Source: Cenococcum geophilum 1.58 (Eukaryota > Ascomycota > Dothideomycetes > Gloniales > Gloniaceae). Taken from it: a DNA stretch of 64,000 bases. Positions 22,757 to 37,640 of this stretch are shown in pieces (the stretch's first letter is position 1; the number at the start of each line of letters is the position of its first letter). A model generated the notes under the pieces. That model had not been told where the DNA came from, made no database searches, and was given only the letters and a program-made list of their open reading frames with translations. The stretch lies in contig KV748185.1 of assembly GCA_001692895.1 (NCBI GenBank), forward strand, positions 1,054,001 through 1,118,000, written 5' to 3'. The translations under genes and the position numbers were made by a program.

Positions 22757-23672
22757 CATATATATATATATATATTCTATTATAGCTATGCACTATTTAG
22801 GGTATAGGCCATTATAGAGCGCTAACTAAATACTTCCTACTATTAATATATATGCTTTAGTTTAGAAGCTAACTATAAGAGCTATATATCTATTACCTAA
22901 TACTATACTTAACTAAGGAAATAAAGGAAAGTAATATATTACTATTAAAAGAAAGTTAGAGTTTAGAGGCGAGCCTAAATAAGTAGTTATTAATGCCTTA
23001 TATCTATAGGGCTATTCCAGCATTATACCCTTTTTAATTAGCGACGTACTAATAGAGGCACGTATAGAGAAGGCTCGTGGTATATTTGGTTAGGTAATTA
23101 GAGAAGAAATTTATAAAAGTCTTTACTTATTAATATTAGCTTTTATACTCTCTATATCTTATACGCTTAAATATAAACGTCTAGTCTCCTTTATAAATTT
23201 AATTGTAGCTTTAACTACGCTAATATCCAGCTTCTAGCGCTTAATTAGGCCGTTAATATTCCTACCTCCTTTTTATCTATATAAGTAGCCTCCTAATATA
23301 TATAATAGATTCCTAAATTAATCTCTATACTACTCTTTTAGTTTAATCCTCTACTATACCCACCTCCTATAAGAGAAGAGGAAGTACTATATTAATTCTA
23401 TAAGCCTATAGTTATATACTACCGTTTTTAATATATTAATTTTATAAAGATATTCCTTTAGAAATAACTTACCAGTTTATAGCTATATAATAATAGCAGC
23501 TTTAAAGCTAATTAGCTATTAGTATAATCCTATAGCCTTTTTAAGGTAGAGTACTGCGTTAATTTTTCTTATAAACTTACCTATATTAGATCTTCCCGCT
23601 AAAAGCGGTCCTAATATTATCTTAGCTCTTTTTAAGGCTTACGTTATAAGGTATTATAAAAGGCCGTCTCTC
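22757..23672 (-). mobile_element. Left-arm LINE, 3' part (end of ORF2 and 3' region)
   Basis: Minus-strand 3' portion of the left LINE. It aligns in inverted orientation to the right arm at 48655-49096 and 57969-58440. It ends at an exact CTCTC duplication (23668-23672, repeated at 31501-31505) caused by Gypsy-1b. The coding part is the region after RNase H. Interruptions are TAG/TAA of RIP type. Confidence 0.85.
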
Positions 23673-24095
23673 TATTATGGACGCTTTAAGTACAATATTA
23701 CGACTACTTAGAGAGGAGTTAGAAGAAGCTAGTTAGTTAATATAGGTACGGTCTAGGATGGAACCGGTAGAACTATGTGACGAGGAATGGTAAGCGAGTC
23801 ACATAATGTGCTACGTATTAAACGAGAGGAATAAGAGGAACTTACATACCTTACGTACAACACGTATATTACGTATAAGAAGGATTTTATAGAAGTACGG
23901 TTGTGTATTTAAGGACCCTTAGTCCCTACCTAGATAGTTCCTTTCTTGTAATAATTCTTAGAATATAATTAGAGTTAATCTATTAGGCAACCACTCTAGC
24001 GATTATTATTTACGTTGTTAACTTTAATTTGTATTACCTATATACCTAGCCCATTAACGAGCCTATTGTAGTACTTACTACAAGGTTCCGTTATA
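23673..24095 (+). repeat. Gypsy-1b 5' LTR
   Basis: 423 bp, starting TATTATGGACGC and ending TTCCGTTATA. Partner at 31078-31500. The middle part (about 23795-23870) differs in content from Gypsy-1a LTRs, pointing to two subfamilies. Confidence 0.95.
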
Positions 24096-27000
24096 TAATT
24101 ACTACCTAGTTACAGTATTAAATATAGAAAGTTAAATAACATGCCACTAAAAGCAGCTACCATAACGCTATTAACGGCGGCAACTACTTTAAGGTTAGGA
24201 GGTGATACTAGTATAGTAGATACTAACTTACAACAACCTATAACGGTTAGATAACTATAAGAGATAGTTAACTAGTTAATAGAGAATAATGTAATACTTA
24301 AATAAAGGATTAACGGGATAAGGGTAGTAAAGATTAAGTTACCTTTAATTAAGAGATTCTTAGGGGAGAGATTAAAGCTTAAAGGGTTCCTTATGTAAAT
24401 ACACTTTAAGGTTACGCAAAAAGGAGTAAAACTGCTAATACCTATAGATTAAATAGCATATACGGGACTATTCCTATTAAAAAGGGTACTTAAGTAGTTT
24501 AAGCCTTACCTTATAGAAATATAGGTAAATAGAATAATAACTACTAACTAAGAGGTGCGGTTTATATTCTTAAGTTAGGAGGGATTTATAGAGCAACTTA
24601 TATAAATATTTGGAGATTTAGAGGCAGTAACTATAGCGGAAAGAAAACTCTAAGATATTACGTAATAAACCTTAGCAATTAAGTACATAACGTAGTTCTA
24701 AACGCTAGCTATATAAGTTAAGTGGAATAATAAAACGCTTATAGCATAGTATAAATAAGGACTTAAGGCTAAAGTCTAGGACGTAATTATCCTAATAGAA
24801 GATACGAATACTTTAAGGGATTTAATAGATTAGGCAATTAAGATTAATAATTAGATCTACTAAAGAGAATAGGCTAAAAATGGCTAGAATAGAGTTCTAT
24901 AGTTATATAAGACGTAAAGTACGCAATAACTAAAGCTAAGTTAAAAACTATAGTATAGCGTAGAGCTAATAGACCTAAGTGGTACTAAAGAAACCTATAA
25001 AAGATAGAGTAAAAAACTATAAAAACCTAAAGGTTAAGGATTTAGTAATTATAGGACTAAGGAGCAGAGGCTAAACTAGGGATCTTAGTAGTAGAAAATG
25101 TTTAGGCGGACTTTATAGCAAAGTTAGTGGTTTAGAGATAGAGCTTATATAAATTACGGGAAATAAGGTTACTTTGTAAGGGATTGTAAAGATAGTTAAA
25201 GTCACTATATAATAAAGGGAACTAGACTAGCAAAGGACATATATATATAAAGGGATAATAGTATACTACAAGGAATAAAAAAATATTTAATTAGAAGTTT
25301 CGCGTTCTATTATAATAACGTATACTAAATTTATAAAGACGCTAAGTACGGCATAAGCTATTAGCTATAGGAGCCAAAATTTACAGAATATAGAGGAGCT
25401 AACAAACTATCGCGTAAATCGGATATTAAAGATGACAAGTTTAATATAGGTAAAACATTTACGGACAATAAGGCAATAAGGGTAGCTTACTAGAAGTGTA
25501 TAAACCTTAAAGAAGTTATAATAGAAGTAGAGACTAAGACCGCTATAGAGTAAGGTTTAGTAACGGGCATTATAATACCGTTAGATACGGCATCTATCGC
25601 TTTATAAGACGGAAGGAGTAATATCTAAAAGGGATTAAGTAAGCAGATAACTGCTAGTACTAGCTTACCACTTAATAAAGGCAAGAGGCCAAAGACTTAA
25701 GATTCTTAAAATAAGATAAAAGAGATTTAAGATTCTAAAGATAAGATAAGGATAGCTTAAGGACCTACAACAAATAAAAACCGATAGAGTAGGGCAGTGG
25801 CTTAGTTTAGAAATATATAAATAAGCTCGGGATAGAAGTTCTTAGAGGTATAAGATTCTTAAAATAAGATAAATAAGATTTAAGACTTTTAAGACGAGAT
25901 AAGAACACCTAAGCCTAGTTAGACTAAGGTAGGAGTAAGGCTTAAGACAGAAGTAAGCTTAGGATTAAGAATCCTATAAAACCAAGACTTTAACGTACGA
26001 ATAAGGACTATTAACAAAATTAGAAAGTAAGAAGACTTCAAGAATCTACTTATAAAACGCAATAAGAAAGAAACTATAGAGGAATTTAGAGTAAGAATTA
26101 CCTTATAGCAAGAACAGAAACTAAATAGAAGATTTAGCACATTAGGACGTATAAGGGATAGAGTACTTATATAAAGAATTACTAATAGACCTAGAATAGG
26201 TATATTAAGAGCTAAATAGCTTACTAAACTAGAAGAAGAGGAAGATCTAGGGATCTTAACTAGGTTTGAAAAATAATATATAAAAGGCTATTATAATATA
26301 GTAATAAAGAGATATTTCCTTACGGACGAACCGTATACACTTAAAGGACTATACTAAAAGTGGTATAAACAACAACATAATAACAAGTAGGAAGATTTCT
26401 ATATATAGTTAGATAAAAAAAGTTATCTAAGACCACCCAATTATAGAAAAGGCTATAACTTATATTAAAAGGGCCTTAATTATAACATTAAAAGATTTAA
26501 AGGAGCAATTAGAGGACTAGAGAAGCGAGAGGCAAATCTTAGTACCTATAAATAAAGTTACGACGCTTAGATTAATATAAAAAAGGTTTAAACTTAAGGA
26601 TAAAGATAAGCTAAGAGTTAACCTAAGACACTAAGTATATTATATATTAGTATAGATTATATATGTAGATAATGCGTGCAATATATATAGAATACCCAAA
26701 GATAAGAATTAAAAGTACCTAATAAGGATATATTAGGCACCGGATAAAGCAAAATATTAAAACGCTAAATATATATATAATTAGCACCTAGTAGAAGTTT
26801 AAGGATAAGGGGACTTAATACTTTAACTAAGAAGATTCCTTACGGAAGAATGCCTAGATAAATAATAGTGGTGGGAATATTTAGAGAATACCTATTTATA
26901 GTATATCGAAGACAAAAAGCAAACTAAGTATTAGCTAAAAGTAGACTAAGTATAAACAGGATTAAGTAGAGGCCTATGGGACTAAAGGAAACCAGTGGTA

Positions 27001-30000
27001 GAGCCTTAGACCCTTAAAGGAATTTAAGGTTAATACCTAAATTTATAAGTTAAGTAGTAAGATTAACAGTTTAAGGTATTAATAGATAGTAGGGCAATAA
27101 GAAACCATATCTTGCTAGCAGTAGTTAAAAAAAAATAGGGATACCATACAGGAAAAAGGAGCACCCTTACCTATTAGTAACAATTTTAGGAGATCTAATA
27201 GCCTATAAAGGAGGCATTATTAACCTTAAAACAGGACCTATTTAATTAACTATTAAAGGAAGATAAATTAAGATGTCTTTTAATATATTACTATTAGGGA
27301 ATAATAGGGCAGTACTAGGAATGCCTTAGTTATAGGAATATAATCTAAAGATTAATTGGGTTATAGGTCAGGTTAATATTAGAGATACTTAATAACGTAA
27401 GATATAACAACAAGCTAAGTTAGTATAGTACTAAGTAGGGGCGACCTATAAAGAGATAGAAAAAGGGCTAAGCTATATACTAAGGAGATACCACAAGTAC
27501 AGTAAGAAACTATAGTCACTAGAAAGTAAAAAGCTGTTAAAATACGTAGTATAGGATTATAAAATAGAATTGGAACTAGGAATAAGTTTAAGATTCTTTC
27601 CAATCTACAAGCTTACCGAAGAGGAAGGTAAAGCACTAAAAGAGTTTATCTAAGAAAACTTATAAAAGGAATATATTAGACCATTACAATCATTAGCGGG
27701 TTATTTAGTACTATTCGTACTAAAGAAAAACGGCAAACTAAGGCTATGTATTGACTATAGACAGTTAAACAGCATTACTAGGAAGGATAAATATCCTTTA
27801 CCCTTAATTAGCGAAATCTAAGACAGAATAGGCAATGCGCAAATCTTCACAAAAATAGATCTAAGATAGGCGTACTATTAGATTAGAATTAAGGAGGGCG
27901 ACAAATAAAAGGCAGCCTTTAGGTTAAAGGAAGGACTATATAAACTATTAGTTATGCAATTTAGGCTTATAAACGCACTAGTAACGTTCTAAAAGCGAAT
28001 TAATAATATATTAGGAGAATACTTAGATGAATTTATTATAGCATATCTTAATAATATTATTATCTATTTAATAACTAAGGAAGAATATGGGGAATACGTT
28101 AAATGGGTTTTAAGAAGACTATAAGAGGAACAGATACTAGTAGCAATTAAGAAGTGCGAGTTCTTTACTAGGAAGACCGATTTTGTAGGATTTATTATTA
28201 AACTAGGCTAACTTAGCATAGACCCAAAAAAGATTAAGGCTATAGTAAATTAGTAAGAACTAGAAAACGTTACGCAGTTAAGATTGTTTCTAGGGTTCTG
28301 CAATTACTGTAGAAGGTTTATAGCGCAATAGTTAAAGAATATTAAGCTATTTACGCGATTAATAAAAAAAAGAAGAACCGTAGATATAGGGAAAGGAATA
28401 ATAGGAACTATTTAAGGAAGTTAAAAGGTTATTTACCTAGGAGCTAGTTTTTAAAATCTATTAACTAGGACTAGAGACGGTTATAGAAACAGATATATTA
28501 GACTTTATACTAGGGGTATACTTTATATAAAAGCATCCAGATAGATAGCACCTAGTAGCATACTATAGTTGGAAAATAACACCACCGGAACTAAACTATA
28601 ATATCTATAATAAGGAGTTATTAGGTATAGTTACAGCACTAAAGAAATAGAGAGCATTCTGATAAGGTATAAAAAAAACTATTTATAGTTAAAACGGATT
28701 ATAAGAACCTAATAGGGTTCCTAATAATAAAGGAACTTAATTAAAGATAGGTTAGATGGGCAGAGATACTTACAGAATACTATTTTAAGATTTAGTATAC
28801 TAAGGGAATGGACAACACGCGAGCCGATACGTTAAATTAGAAGGCTGAACTATAAAATAATAAAAAGCCATTAGGGGCTTTACTGCGAAAGGATACAGAT
28901 AAACTAATTAGATATAACTATCTAAAAATTATAGCAACTTATAAAGAACTAGAAAGAGTTTATAAATTACCAGAAAGCTTTTAGGCATAAAGAATTTTTA
29001 AGGTACAGTTAGAGGAACAGTTAGAATATTTAGGAAAAGAGATACTATATAAGCATAGAGAGGCGAAGTATATCCTAAGAAGCATAGCAGAGCACTTTAT
29101 AGAGGACTTCTATAAGGGACTAACTTAAGGATATAACGGAGCTATAGGCTTAGTATTAAGACTCTAGAAGAAGTACATTATTAATAAAATCTAGGGGATA
29201 GCCAGAAAGGTTACTAAAGAGTGTCTAGATTACTAAAGAAATAAACTAATAAGGCATAAGCTATACGGAGGGCTATAACCTATTAAAATACCAGAGAGAC
29301 CATAGGAGGTTATATTATAGGACTTTATTATTAAGTTACTAAAATTAAGAGACCCTATTACTAAATAAAATTATAATATAATTTTAGTAATAGTAAATTA
29401 GCTTATAAAGTAGGGATACTTTATAGCATACACAGAAGAAATATTAGTAGAAGATATCGCTAGAATCTATATTAAAGAAGTGTTTATAAGACATAGAGCA
29501 TTAAATAAAATTATATCGGATAGAGATCTAAGATTCGTAGCAGCATTTTAAAAGGTATTCTTAGCGGAACAAGAAGTTAGAGCAGTAACTTCCACTATAT
29601 ATTATCCGCAGACAGACGGTTAAATAAAAAGATTAAATTAAACACTAGAGCAGTATCTAAAACACTATATTAATTACGCACAAAATAATTAGGTATTACT
29701 GTTACTAGTTATATAGTTTATATACAATACAACACCCTAAGAAGGAATAGGTATATTACTATTTAAGGCGAATTATGGATATAAGCCAAGAATATTATTA
29801 TCGCTATATTAAGTAAAAAAGATAAGTAGTATAGCTAAGTAAAGAATAGAGACTTTAATAAATCTTTATGTAAACCTTATAGAAACAGCTAAGGTAGTAT
29901 AACAGAGAATAAAAAGATACTACGACGCTAAGAAATCTAAGGGACTAGATCTTAAGGAGGGAGATAAAGTATGGCTACTATATAAAAATTTTAAAAGTTA

Positions 30001-31077
30001 ATAACTAAGTAAGAAGTTAGACCACGTTAAACTAGGACCTTTTAAAATTATATAAAGGATTTCACTAGTTACATTTAAGTTAAACCTACTAGCTAAAATA
30101 AAGATCTACCCTATACAGTATATTACGATGCTAGAGCCAGTATATAGGAATATTAAGCTACTAATTTACAAAGAAGACACGTATAGAGGACAAGAAGAGG
30201 ATAAATAGTAAGTTTTAAAGATTATTAGTTATAAGGACGTTAATAATAAAATATAGTATAAGGTAAAGTAAATAGACTACACTAAGACTACCTAGGAGCT
30301 ACTAGAGAACCTAAAAAACGCTATAGAAAAGGTATAGGAGTATTAGAAGAAAACAGGTTAGGTAACATTAATAAAAAAGGATCGCTAAAGAATAAGTCAC
30401 CTAAGGGGGACCTAGGAAGAGCAACTGCCGAGCTATATAAAGTTGTTTCCTTTACAGGAAGAGAGTTAGTTCTCTTATTACTAAGTTCCTGCAGACCTTA
30501 TTTTATAAGCTTCCACTCCTTAAAATAAACCTTTTTACGCACTTTCTTAAGACGAAGCAGCTAAGTAAACACCGCGATATAAGCATCTAAGGCCTTCTGT
30601 TCTACATCTTAAGAACACTTAAGCTTAGTAAGGGCCTACGCTAGGTTACCGTTAAGCTTTATAGCGATAGTTTAAATATAAGACCCTATAACAAATTACT
30701 TAGGGAACTTAAAGACTACTAAGAGTTATAGGACGCGTACACTTAGCGTTAAAAGTAGAATGAACGTTATAAGAGGAACAAATATTTGCTTTAGTGCATT
30801 TTAAGTAAAAGGATAGTTACTAAAATAAAGGACTCGCTAACGTAATATAAACTAACCCCTCTTTCGCATAATAAGAACACGGAGATAGTATAATTTCACT
30901 AAGTAATAATATAGCAGTAATAGTACGGGCATAACATTGCGCGTATAAAGAAGAAGATGCTTTAGGTATAATAAATAACAATATTAACTAAGTTAATTAA
31001 ACGGACATTACACCTCTAGTAAACGACTTAGAGATATTAGGAATCTTTAAGGACAAAAATAGAGAGGAGGGAGATAG

Positions 31078-31500
31078 TATTACGGACGCTTTAAGTATAA
31101 TATTACGACTACTTAAAGAGGAGTTAGAAGAAGCTAGTTAGTTAATATAGGCACGGTCTAAAATAGAACCAGTAGAACTATATAATGAGAAATAGTAAGC
31201 AAGTTATATAATATGCTATATATTAAACAAGAGGAATAAGAGGAACTTACGTACCTTATATATAATACGTATATTATATATAAGAAGGATTTTATAGGAG
31301 TACGGTTATATATTTAAGGACCCTTAGTCCCTACCTAGATAGTTCCTTCCTTATAGTAATTCTTAGAATATAATTAGAGTTAATCTGTTAGGCAACTACT
31401 CTAGCGATTATTATTTACGTTATTAACTTTAATTTGCATCACCTACACACCTAGCCTATTAACGAGCCTATCGTAGTACTTGTTATAAGGTTCCGTTATA
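31078..31500 (+). repeat. Gypsy-1b 3' LTR
   Basis: 423 bp, starting TATTACGGACGC and ending TTCCGTTATA, followed by the CTCTC duplication. Differences from the 5' LTR are mainly transitions, so a divergence date would be inflated by RIP. Confidence 0.95.
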
Positions 31501-34500
31501 CTCTCTATAAAAGCTCCTTACTCTCTAATCTTGTCGCTACTTTAATAAGCTTATTAGCCTTCTTATTTCCTATAAATCCTAAATAGCCTAGAATCTAGTA
31601 TAGTATAACATTATTTAGTTAAAGCTTCTTTAAGATCTTTGTAACTATTTCCTAGTAGGCTTTAACCCTTTAGCTCTATACTAATAGCAACGCTAATTAT
31701 AAGTTAGAGAATATTCTTATACTAAAAGCAGGTATTAGAAAACCTATTTAGTTAACAGCTATATATATAGGGTTCTATAGCTAGTTAGCTGCCTTACTAA
31801 TTACTAAAAGCTCTATAAGGTAGGTGTTAGCTTAATTAGAGCTTATTACCGTTTTTAAAAGTATTACCTTAGATGGCGTAGTATATACGTTAACTCTTAC
31901 CCTACTATTACGCACTAATATATTAATATATATATTAACCTGCCCTAGCTTATAGTCTTTAATAATAGCTTAAGTATATTCTTTGTCCTTATATATTACT
32001 ATATTAGGCTTAGCCACCTACAGTAGGCATATATATAGTTTAACCTCTAGCACCCTATTTACCTAGACATCCTTATATATCTCTACTATCCTTTAAAGCG
32101 GTAACCTATGCCGTTTATAGAGCCTTTATCTTTAAATTATTTAATAAGGATATAATTTACCTAGTTTATAAATTAATACCTAAAACGTGATAGCCTAGTT
32201 ATATAGCCTTTATTTAAAAGGGAGTAAGCTAGCTTCTACCTTTATTATTAATAAAGTAATAGTGCGGAACCCTCTAATAATTACTTATACTATAATCCTC
32301 TACGCCTACTAAAGGAGCTATATTAGCTCTTATATTATAAGTAGGTACTATATTAGTAACGTATAGTCTATTACTAGTAGGACTAAACTCTTAGCTAGCT
32401 GCTTAACGCTCTTAGGCCATAGTCCCTTTAATTTACGCAACGCTAGCGCTATTTTAGTGACCTTACCCGCCTTATTTACTAGGTATACCTTAAACCTTAG
32501 CTTTTTATTAAGAATTACCCTAAGGATTTTAATATTCTATATTAAGGGGATTTCTTTTCCTTTAAATTAGAGTAGCGTAGTAGTATTTCTACCCGCTTCT
32601 TTATATCTAATAAGGTAGATAAATAACGTTTTCTTTACTTTAAATTAAGCTCTATTAGTCCTCTTCTACTTCTTAAGCATTAGTATAATCTTACCCTAGA
32701 TAATTTATATATTTTCCTTCGCTATAGGGCCTATAACCTATACTAAATAGTTATTAACAAAGGCTATAGAGCTACTATTTCTAGGTGCGCTTTATATAAA
32801 ATCTATATTAAAGAATAAAAAGAGTATTAGGGCTAGTACTAATCCCTATAGAAAACCCGCCTATAGGAGTATCTATACCTCTAATATATATTTATTAACT
32901 AGAATATAGGCTTAACGGTTTATATAAAAGTTCTATACCTATTATATAATTATTTAAGGTATCTATTACTACCGTAATCTCCTAATTTCTGGCTTTATGG
33001 CTATATTATTATACGCACCCTTAATATTAAATAATACTAAAGATAGCGTCTTTTTTTCTTTTTATACTCTAAATATGTCCTTATAGAGGTATAATAACAT
33101 ATATATTGTTAACCTTTACTTTTTAGCTCTAAAGTATGTCTTAAATAGTAGGCTATATTTCTCTACTAGGTATACTATCCTCTCTATTACTAGTAATTTA
33201 AATACTTTCCCTAGCGTTAAAAAGAGGGAGATTGGCCTATAGTTATTTACTACTATATAATCCCCCTACTTCGGCTTTTATAGCGGTATAATCTTTACTA
33301 CCTTCTATTTATATAGTACTTTTCCTATTTTAAGTAATTTAGTAAAAAGAGTAGTAATCTTACCGCTTAGTATAGGCTATAGTTCTTACTATACCCTAGC
33401 TAGTAGGCCGTCCCTTTTAGGGGCCTTATCTAGGCTAGCCCTAAATATTACTACCTTAACCTTATATTTAGTAATAGGCTCCTATAGTAGTTAGTTATAG
33501 CTAGCTATAGCGTCCTTTTCTTATTTATATAGTAGCGGGACTAGAAAGAATACCTAGAGTAGTTTTTTTATAATATTATAGTTCTTTATAATAACCTCTC
33601 CTTATTCTTTAGCCTTTTTAATTAGTAGTATTTTAGTAAATATAGATATAGCCTACGGATTAAGGTATTTTAACACTTTTTCTATATTATTACTATTACT
33701 AAGAAATTTATTTTAATAGAGCTTTTTTGCTCTTACTATAATATTATATAGCTTTAGGTTATCCCTTTCTTACCTTTATATTATGCTATTTTTATTCCTT
33801 TAATATATATATAACTTTCTTAGCATTATAAAATCTTTGTTTTACTATCTTTTTATATATAGTAATAGCTTAGCCCACTAGTAGTGTGCTTTAAGGGCTT
33901 TATTAATCCACCTATTAAGGTAGTTAATTATTTAATTTATATCTTCTATAGAAAATCCTATCTTTTTTTATTACTCTATATCTTCTTAAATCTTATCCTA
34001 GTTTATATTTTTAATAAGTAGCTTCTCCTAGCTCTCCTATATATCTATATTAACCTAAAAGTTAATATAAATAGCTCTATAGTCTAACCCGTACTTATAC
34101 TCCTAAATAGTATACTTTATTAGTTTACTTATTAGGCCTAGGGTTATAAGTATAAGGTTAATTATAGATATTTGCCCCGCGTTACTCTTAAATATAGGTA
34201 CTCCTACTAGAAGTAGGCTTTAAAGTAATTAATCTACTATAAAGTTAATAATTAGCGCGCTTTCCTCTTACGTTAATATAGTGCTAATATAGCTTCCTCC
34301 CTATAATAAGTTATGCCAATTAAAGTTGCCTATAATTATTACCTTAGTATAAGGGTCGGGTAATAGTTTACCCTAGATTAAACTATTAATTATCTTTAGC
34401 CTACTAAAGAGCTCCTCTAGGTTCTTTTCCTTAGTTTTTCTTAAGTATTTATCTAAAATATATACTAATATAATTATAAATCTCCTTTAGCTAACGTGCG

Positions 34501-36272
34501 CTACTACTACCGTAATATCTACTAAATTTACCTATAGCTATATAACTGCTAGCTTTTTAGATACCTAGATATATAACCTAATTAGGGGATACTACTACTT
34601 TCTACCTATTAGGATAAACCTTATCTACTAAGGGTTTAAGCTAGCTAGTATTACTTCCCTATTTAAAAAAAAGTAGTAAGGCTCCTAGCCTAGAATAAAG
34701 TAGAAGTTTATTAGCGTTTTATTATTATATAGCGCATATTACGCTTCCCTATATTTCCTTATATTCGCCTAGATAATCTAAAGTTCTTTATTTATAGCGC
34801 TGTTATATAAGAATCCTATCTATCTCTTTCCTATATATTATGCATTTATAGTATAAGGCTTAATAAGGACCCTAATAGTTTACATAGTATAGGTTAACCG
34901 TCTTACACTAAAGATAGCCTTCCCGCCTATATATTTCGTATATATTAGGTCGCGTATAGTCTCTAGCCCTATATTTAAACCTTTTATATTTATAGCATAC
35001 TATAGGGGTACGTTTCTCCTTAAATAGTAATATAATAATTATACCTCCCTTAAATAACACATTATTTAATATAAGTAGCTTCTCTATATCCTCCTTTATT
35101 ACTATTTTAATAATTATTAATATATACTAGCTACGCGGCCTTAGTTATCTAAGCTATTTTATTATATATACCTTTACACTATTTTCTATCCTAAAGTACT
35201 CTATAGCTAGCTTACTTACTTTTCCGCTATAAATATTTATTATTAGAGGTACTTTAACCTAGTCCGCCTTAATTATATACTACTTAGGTTTAATAAGCCT
35301 TACCCTAGGGATATATAGTTTAAGCTATTAAGTAGTTATCTACCTAAACGCTACTTTTTTTTATCTTTTTTTTACTAAAAATCTAATAATGCTTGCGCTA
35401 TTGCTTATTTACTATACGTGGAAGTCCTTAAATATAGCTTCTATAAGCCTATTAACCTCCTTTATACCTTATATAATAGTTTACTTTACTACTTTAGTAG
35501 TAGCTATTTTCTTTATTACCTTTAAACTTACTTAGCTAATATCTATTACTAGCTACTAATTAGGTTCCTTAGAGTTTCTAGCGTTTATTATTTATAGCAA
35601 AGTTATCTTTAGCCCTACTATGCCTCTACTAGCCGCTACTGCTGCCTATAATTATACTAGGGCTAAAGAAGCATTTAGTTATATTTATAAGGACTAGATA
35701 GCTTTTTAAAGTTTAGTATTTTACTTTTTAAGGCTTTACTATTCTAATTTAATATTTACTAGTTTATTTTTAATACTCTTAATAATACTATTCTGGCTTA
35801 TAATAATATTACTCTGCTATACTATAGTTTCTTTAAGGCTTTTAATAAGTTAATAAAATTTATTATAATTAAAACCTTCTCCTTTATATTTAGGTAAAGT
35901 AAAAACTCTTATTATAGGGAATAAAGGCAGTATATACTGCGTAGTTTATAATCTAGTTTATAGTATGGTTATCTACTATTTAAACTATACTAATTTTTAA
36001 GCGGTTTATGTTCTTAGTAACTACTAGGCCTTTTATACCTTTACGCTTAGTTTTTTTATACGTCTTAGTAGAGCTACTAGTGGGTTTAAAGGTGGTATTA
36101 CTAATACGTGCTTAGGGGTTAAAGCAGCTATTAGGGCTTTAGGGCTTTGTTTAGTGAGCTATAGGGGCCGCCTTATAGCAGGAACTAGCTAAATAAAAGA
36201 CTAGGATTTAATTAAAAGAATGTCTAAAATAAATATCCTCCTCTTTTAAAATCTAATTCGTACTTAGTCGTT
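31501..36272 (-). mobile_element. Left-arm LINE, main body (ORF1, endonuclease, RT, RNase H)
   Basis: Minus-strand LINE in the order expected of Tad-type elements. ORF1 with cysteine knuckles is around 35110-34950 and AP endonuclease around 34850-34100. Reverse transcriptase spans about 33500-32700, with the NNYRPISL block near 33240. RNase H is at about 32050-31501. It mirrors the right-arm copy base for base apart from RIP changes. The 5' end lies at about 36245-36272, next to the spacer that holds the Tc1 element. The frames are heavily interrupted by TAG/TAA. Confidence 0.85.
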
Positions 36273-36274
36273 TA

Positions 36275-37638
36275 TAAGGGGGTAACCTAAGCGGGCTACT
36301 TGCCCTCCCTACTAGCGCTGGCGTGGCTTTAGCTATATATAGCGTATTATAAATATATAGAAGCTACTAGAATAGCTAGATAATATAAAACAACAGTAGG
36401 GGGGCCTTATATCTTATATTCTAAAATTATAATACCGAATCTTATACGCTAGTAGCGTGGCAACTATCTACTAAAATTTTAATACCCAATTCCTCAAGAT
36501 CTAGGCACCCGTCTCTCCTACTATAAGCGTAATATTACTTATTCCCTCTCTTAATACGCTAGTTAGAATTACCGAAGGATTAGTATCTCCTTTAGTATAC
36601 CTTATAGAACTATATTAAATTCTCTTTAGAATTTATAGACCCCTTAAAAATAGAGAGAAAGGAAGCCGAATCTTAATACCCTAATATAACAGCGTTTAAT
36701 CGCACGAGTAAAGTAGGACCGTTAGCACCGACAGAAATCCTCTAAGGAGATTGCCTTTCTTAAGGGAATCTCTGCCTGTAAGCGATCCTTATATAAGGCC
36801 TTTAAAAAGGAGGGCTACTTCCGCCGCATTATAACAGAGAAGCCCCTTATTACACCTAAATAATAAGATGCCCGGCTAAGATAGGCTTATTCTTATTTTA
36901 AATAGACCCCTAAAATATAGGTAGCGGTTATATGGACCGATAAGGCGTTTATTTAAACTAGTAGAGGCCAGATCTTTATTACAAGAAGCGCTGAGGAGAA
37001 ATACGATATTAATTACTATGTCCTTAAATTTAGGGGGTATTTAAGCTAGATAATTTATAGTAGTATCTCCTATAGGAATAAGGGGCCTCTAGTTATTTTT
37101 AAAAAAGGATTAGTCGATTAAGCTAAAATATAAGAAGAAGATAATAAATGGCGACGTCTACTAGATATATATATGCCTTAATATTAAGACATTTGTATAG
37201 GAATTATAGTAGATACTATAATACTAGCCTATTCTTATAGAGGATAATGCCTCTATTTACTTAGTAAAGGTAATATACCTAGCCTAGGAATAGAACGGCA
37301 TACTTATAATAGAATGGCTAGTAAATTCCCCTAATTTAAATCTAATTAAAAACGTCTAGAGGCTATTAAAGGGGAGGATATAACGCCGGTTCCCTATAAC
37401 AAAGGAGGAAGTATAGTAGTATGCTAAGGAGGAATAAGAGAAGCTTAAGCTTAAAGAATTTAAAAAGTATACAGGCAATATAAGGGAGCGCTACCTTGCT
37501 ATAATTGCCGCAGATGGAGGCCTAATAAAATATTAGTTACTAAATAAGCACTATTTTTATATAGCGATATAGCAATTATAAGCACTAACGGAAGGCGCTT
37601 ATAGGGAGGGCGAGCAACCTGCTTAGGTTACCCCCTTA
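36275..37638 (+). mobile_element. Tc1/mariner DNA transposon at the centre of the inverted repeat
   Basis: A 1364-bp element flanked by TA (36273-36274 and 37639-37640). Terminal inverted repeats of about 45 bp begin TAAGGGGGTAACCTAAGC. The plus-strand transposase remnant spans about 36660-37570. A Tc3-like helix-turn-helix lies near 36730-36830 (SSKEIAFLKG). The first catalytic aspartate is in WTDKAF at 36939-36941, the second in EDNAS at 37243-37245. SPNLNLI near 37325-37340 stands where the family has SPDLNPIEN, so the third acidic residue reads Asn. At least one frameshift lies between the first and second aspartates, besides many TAG/TAA. It splits a spacer of about 50 bp between two LINE 5' ends. 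Confidence 0.88.
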
Positions 37639-37640
37639 TA

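Larger units (their letters stand above)
23673..31500 (+). mobile_element. Gypsy-1b: complete-length chromodomain Gypsy fossil
   Basis: A 7828-bp element with two 423-bp LTRs and an exact CTCTC target duplication. It is the same family as Gypsy-1a, with matching LTRs, leader, gag start (24141) and order of domains. The zinc knuckle is about 25148-25195, RT about 27570-28200, integrase about 28990-29820 and the chromodomain about 30210-30340. Structurally whole, with many RIP-type breaks that only partly coincide with those of Gypsy-1a. It sits in the left-arm LINE and so is younger than the giant inverted repeat. Confidence 0.95.
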
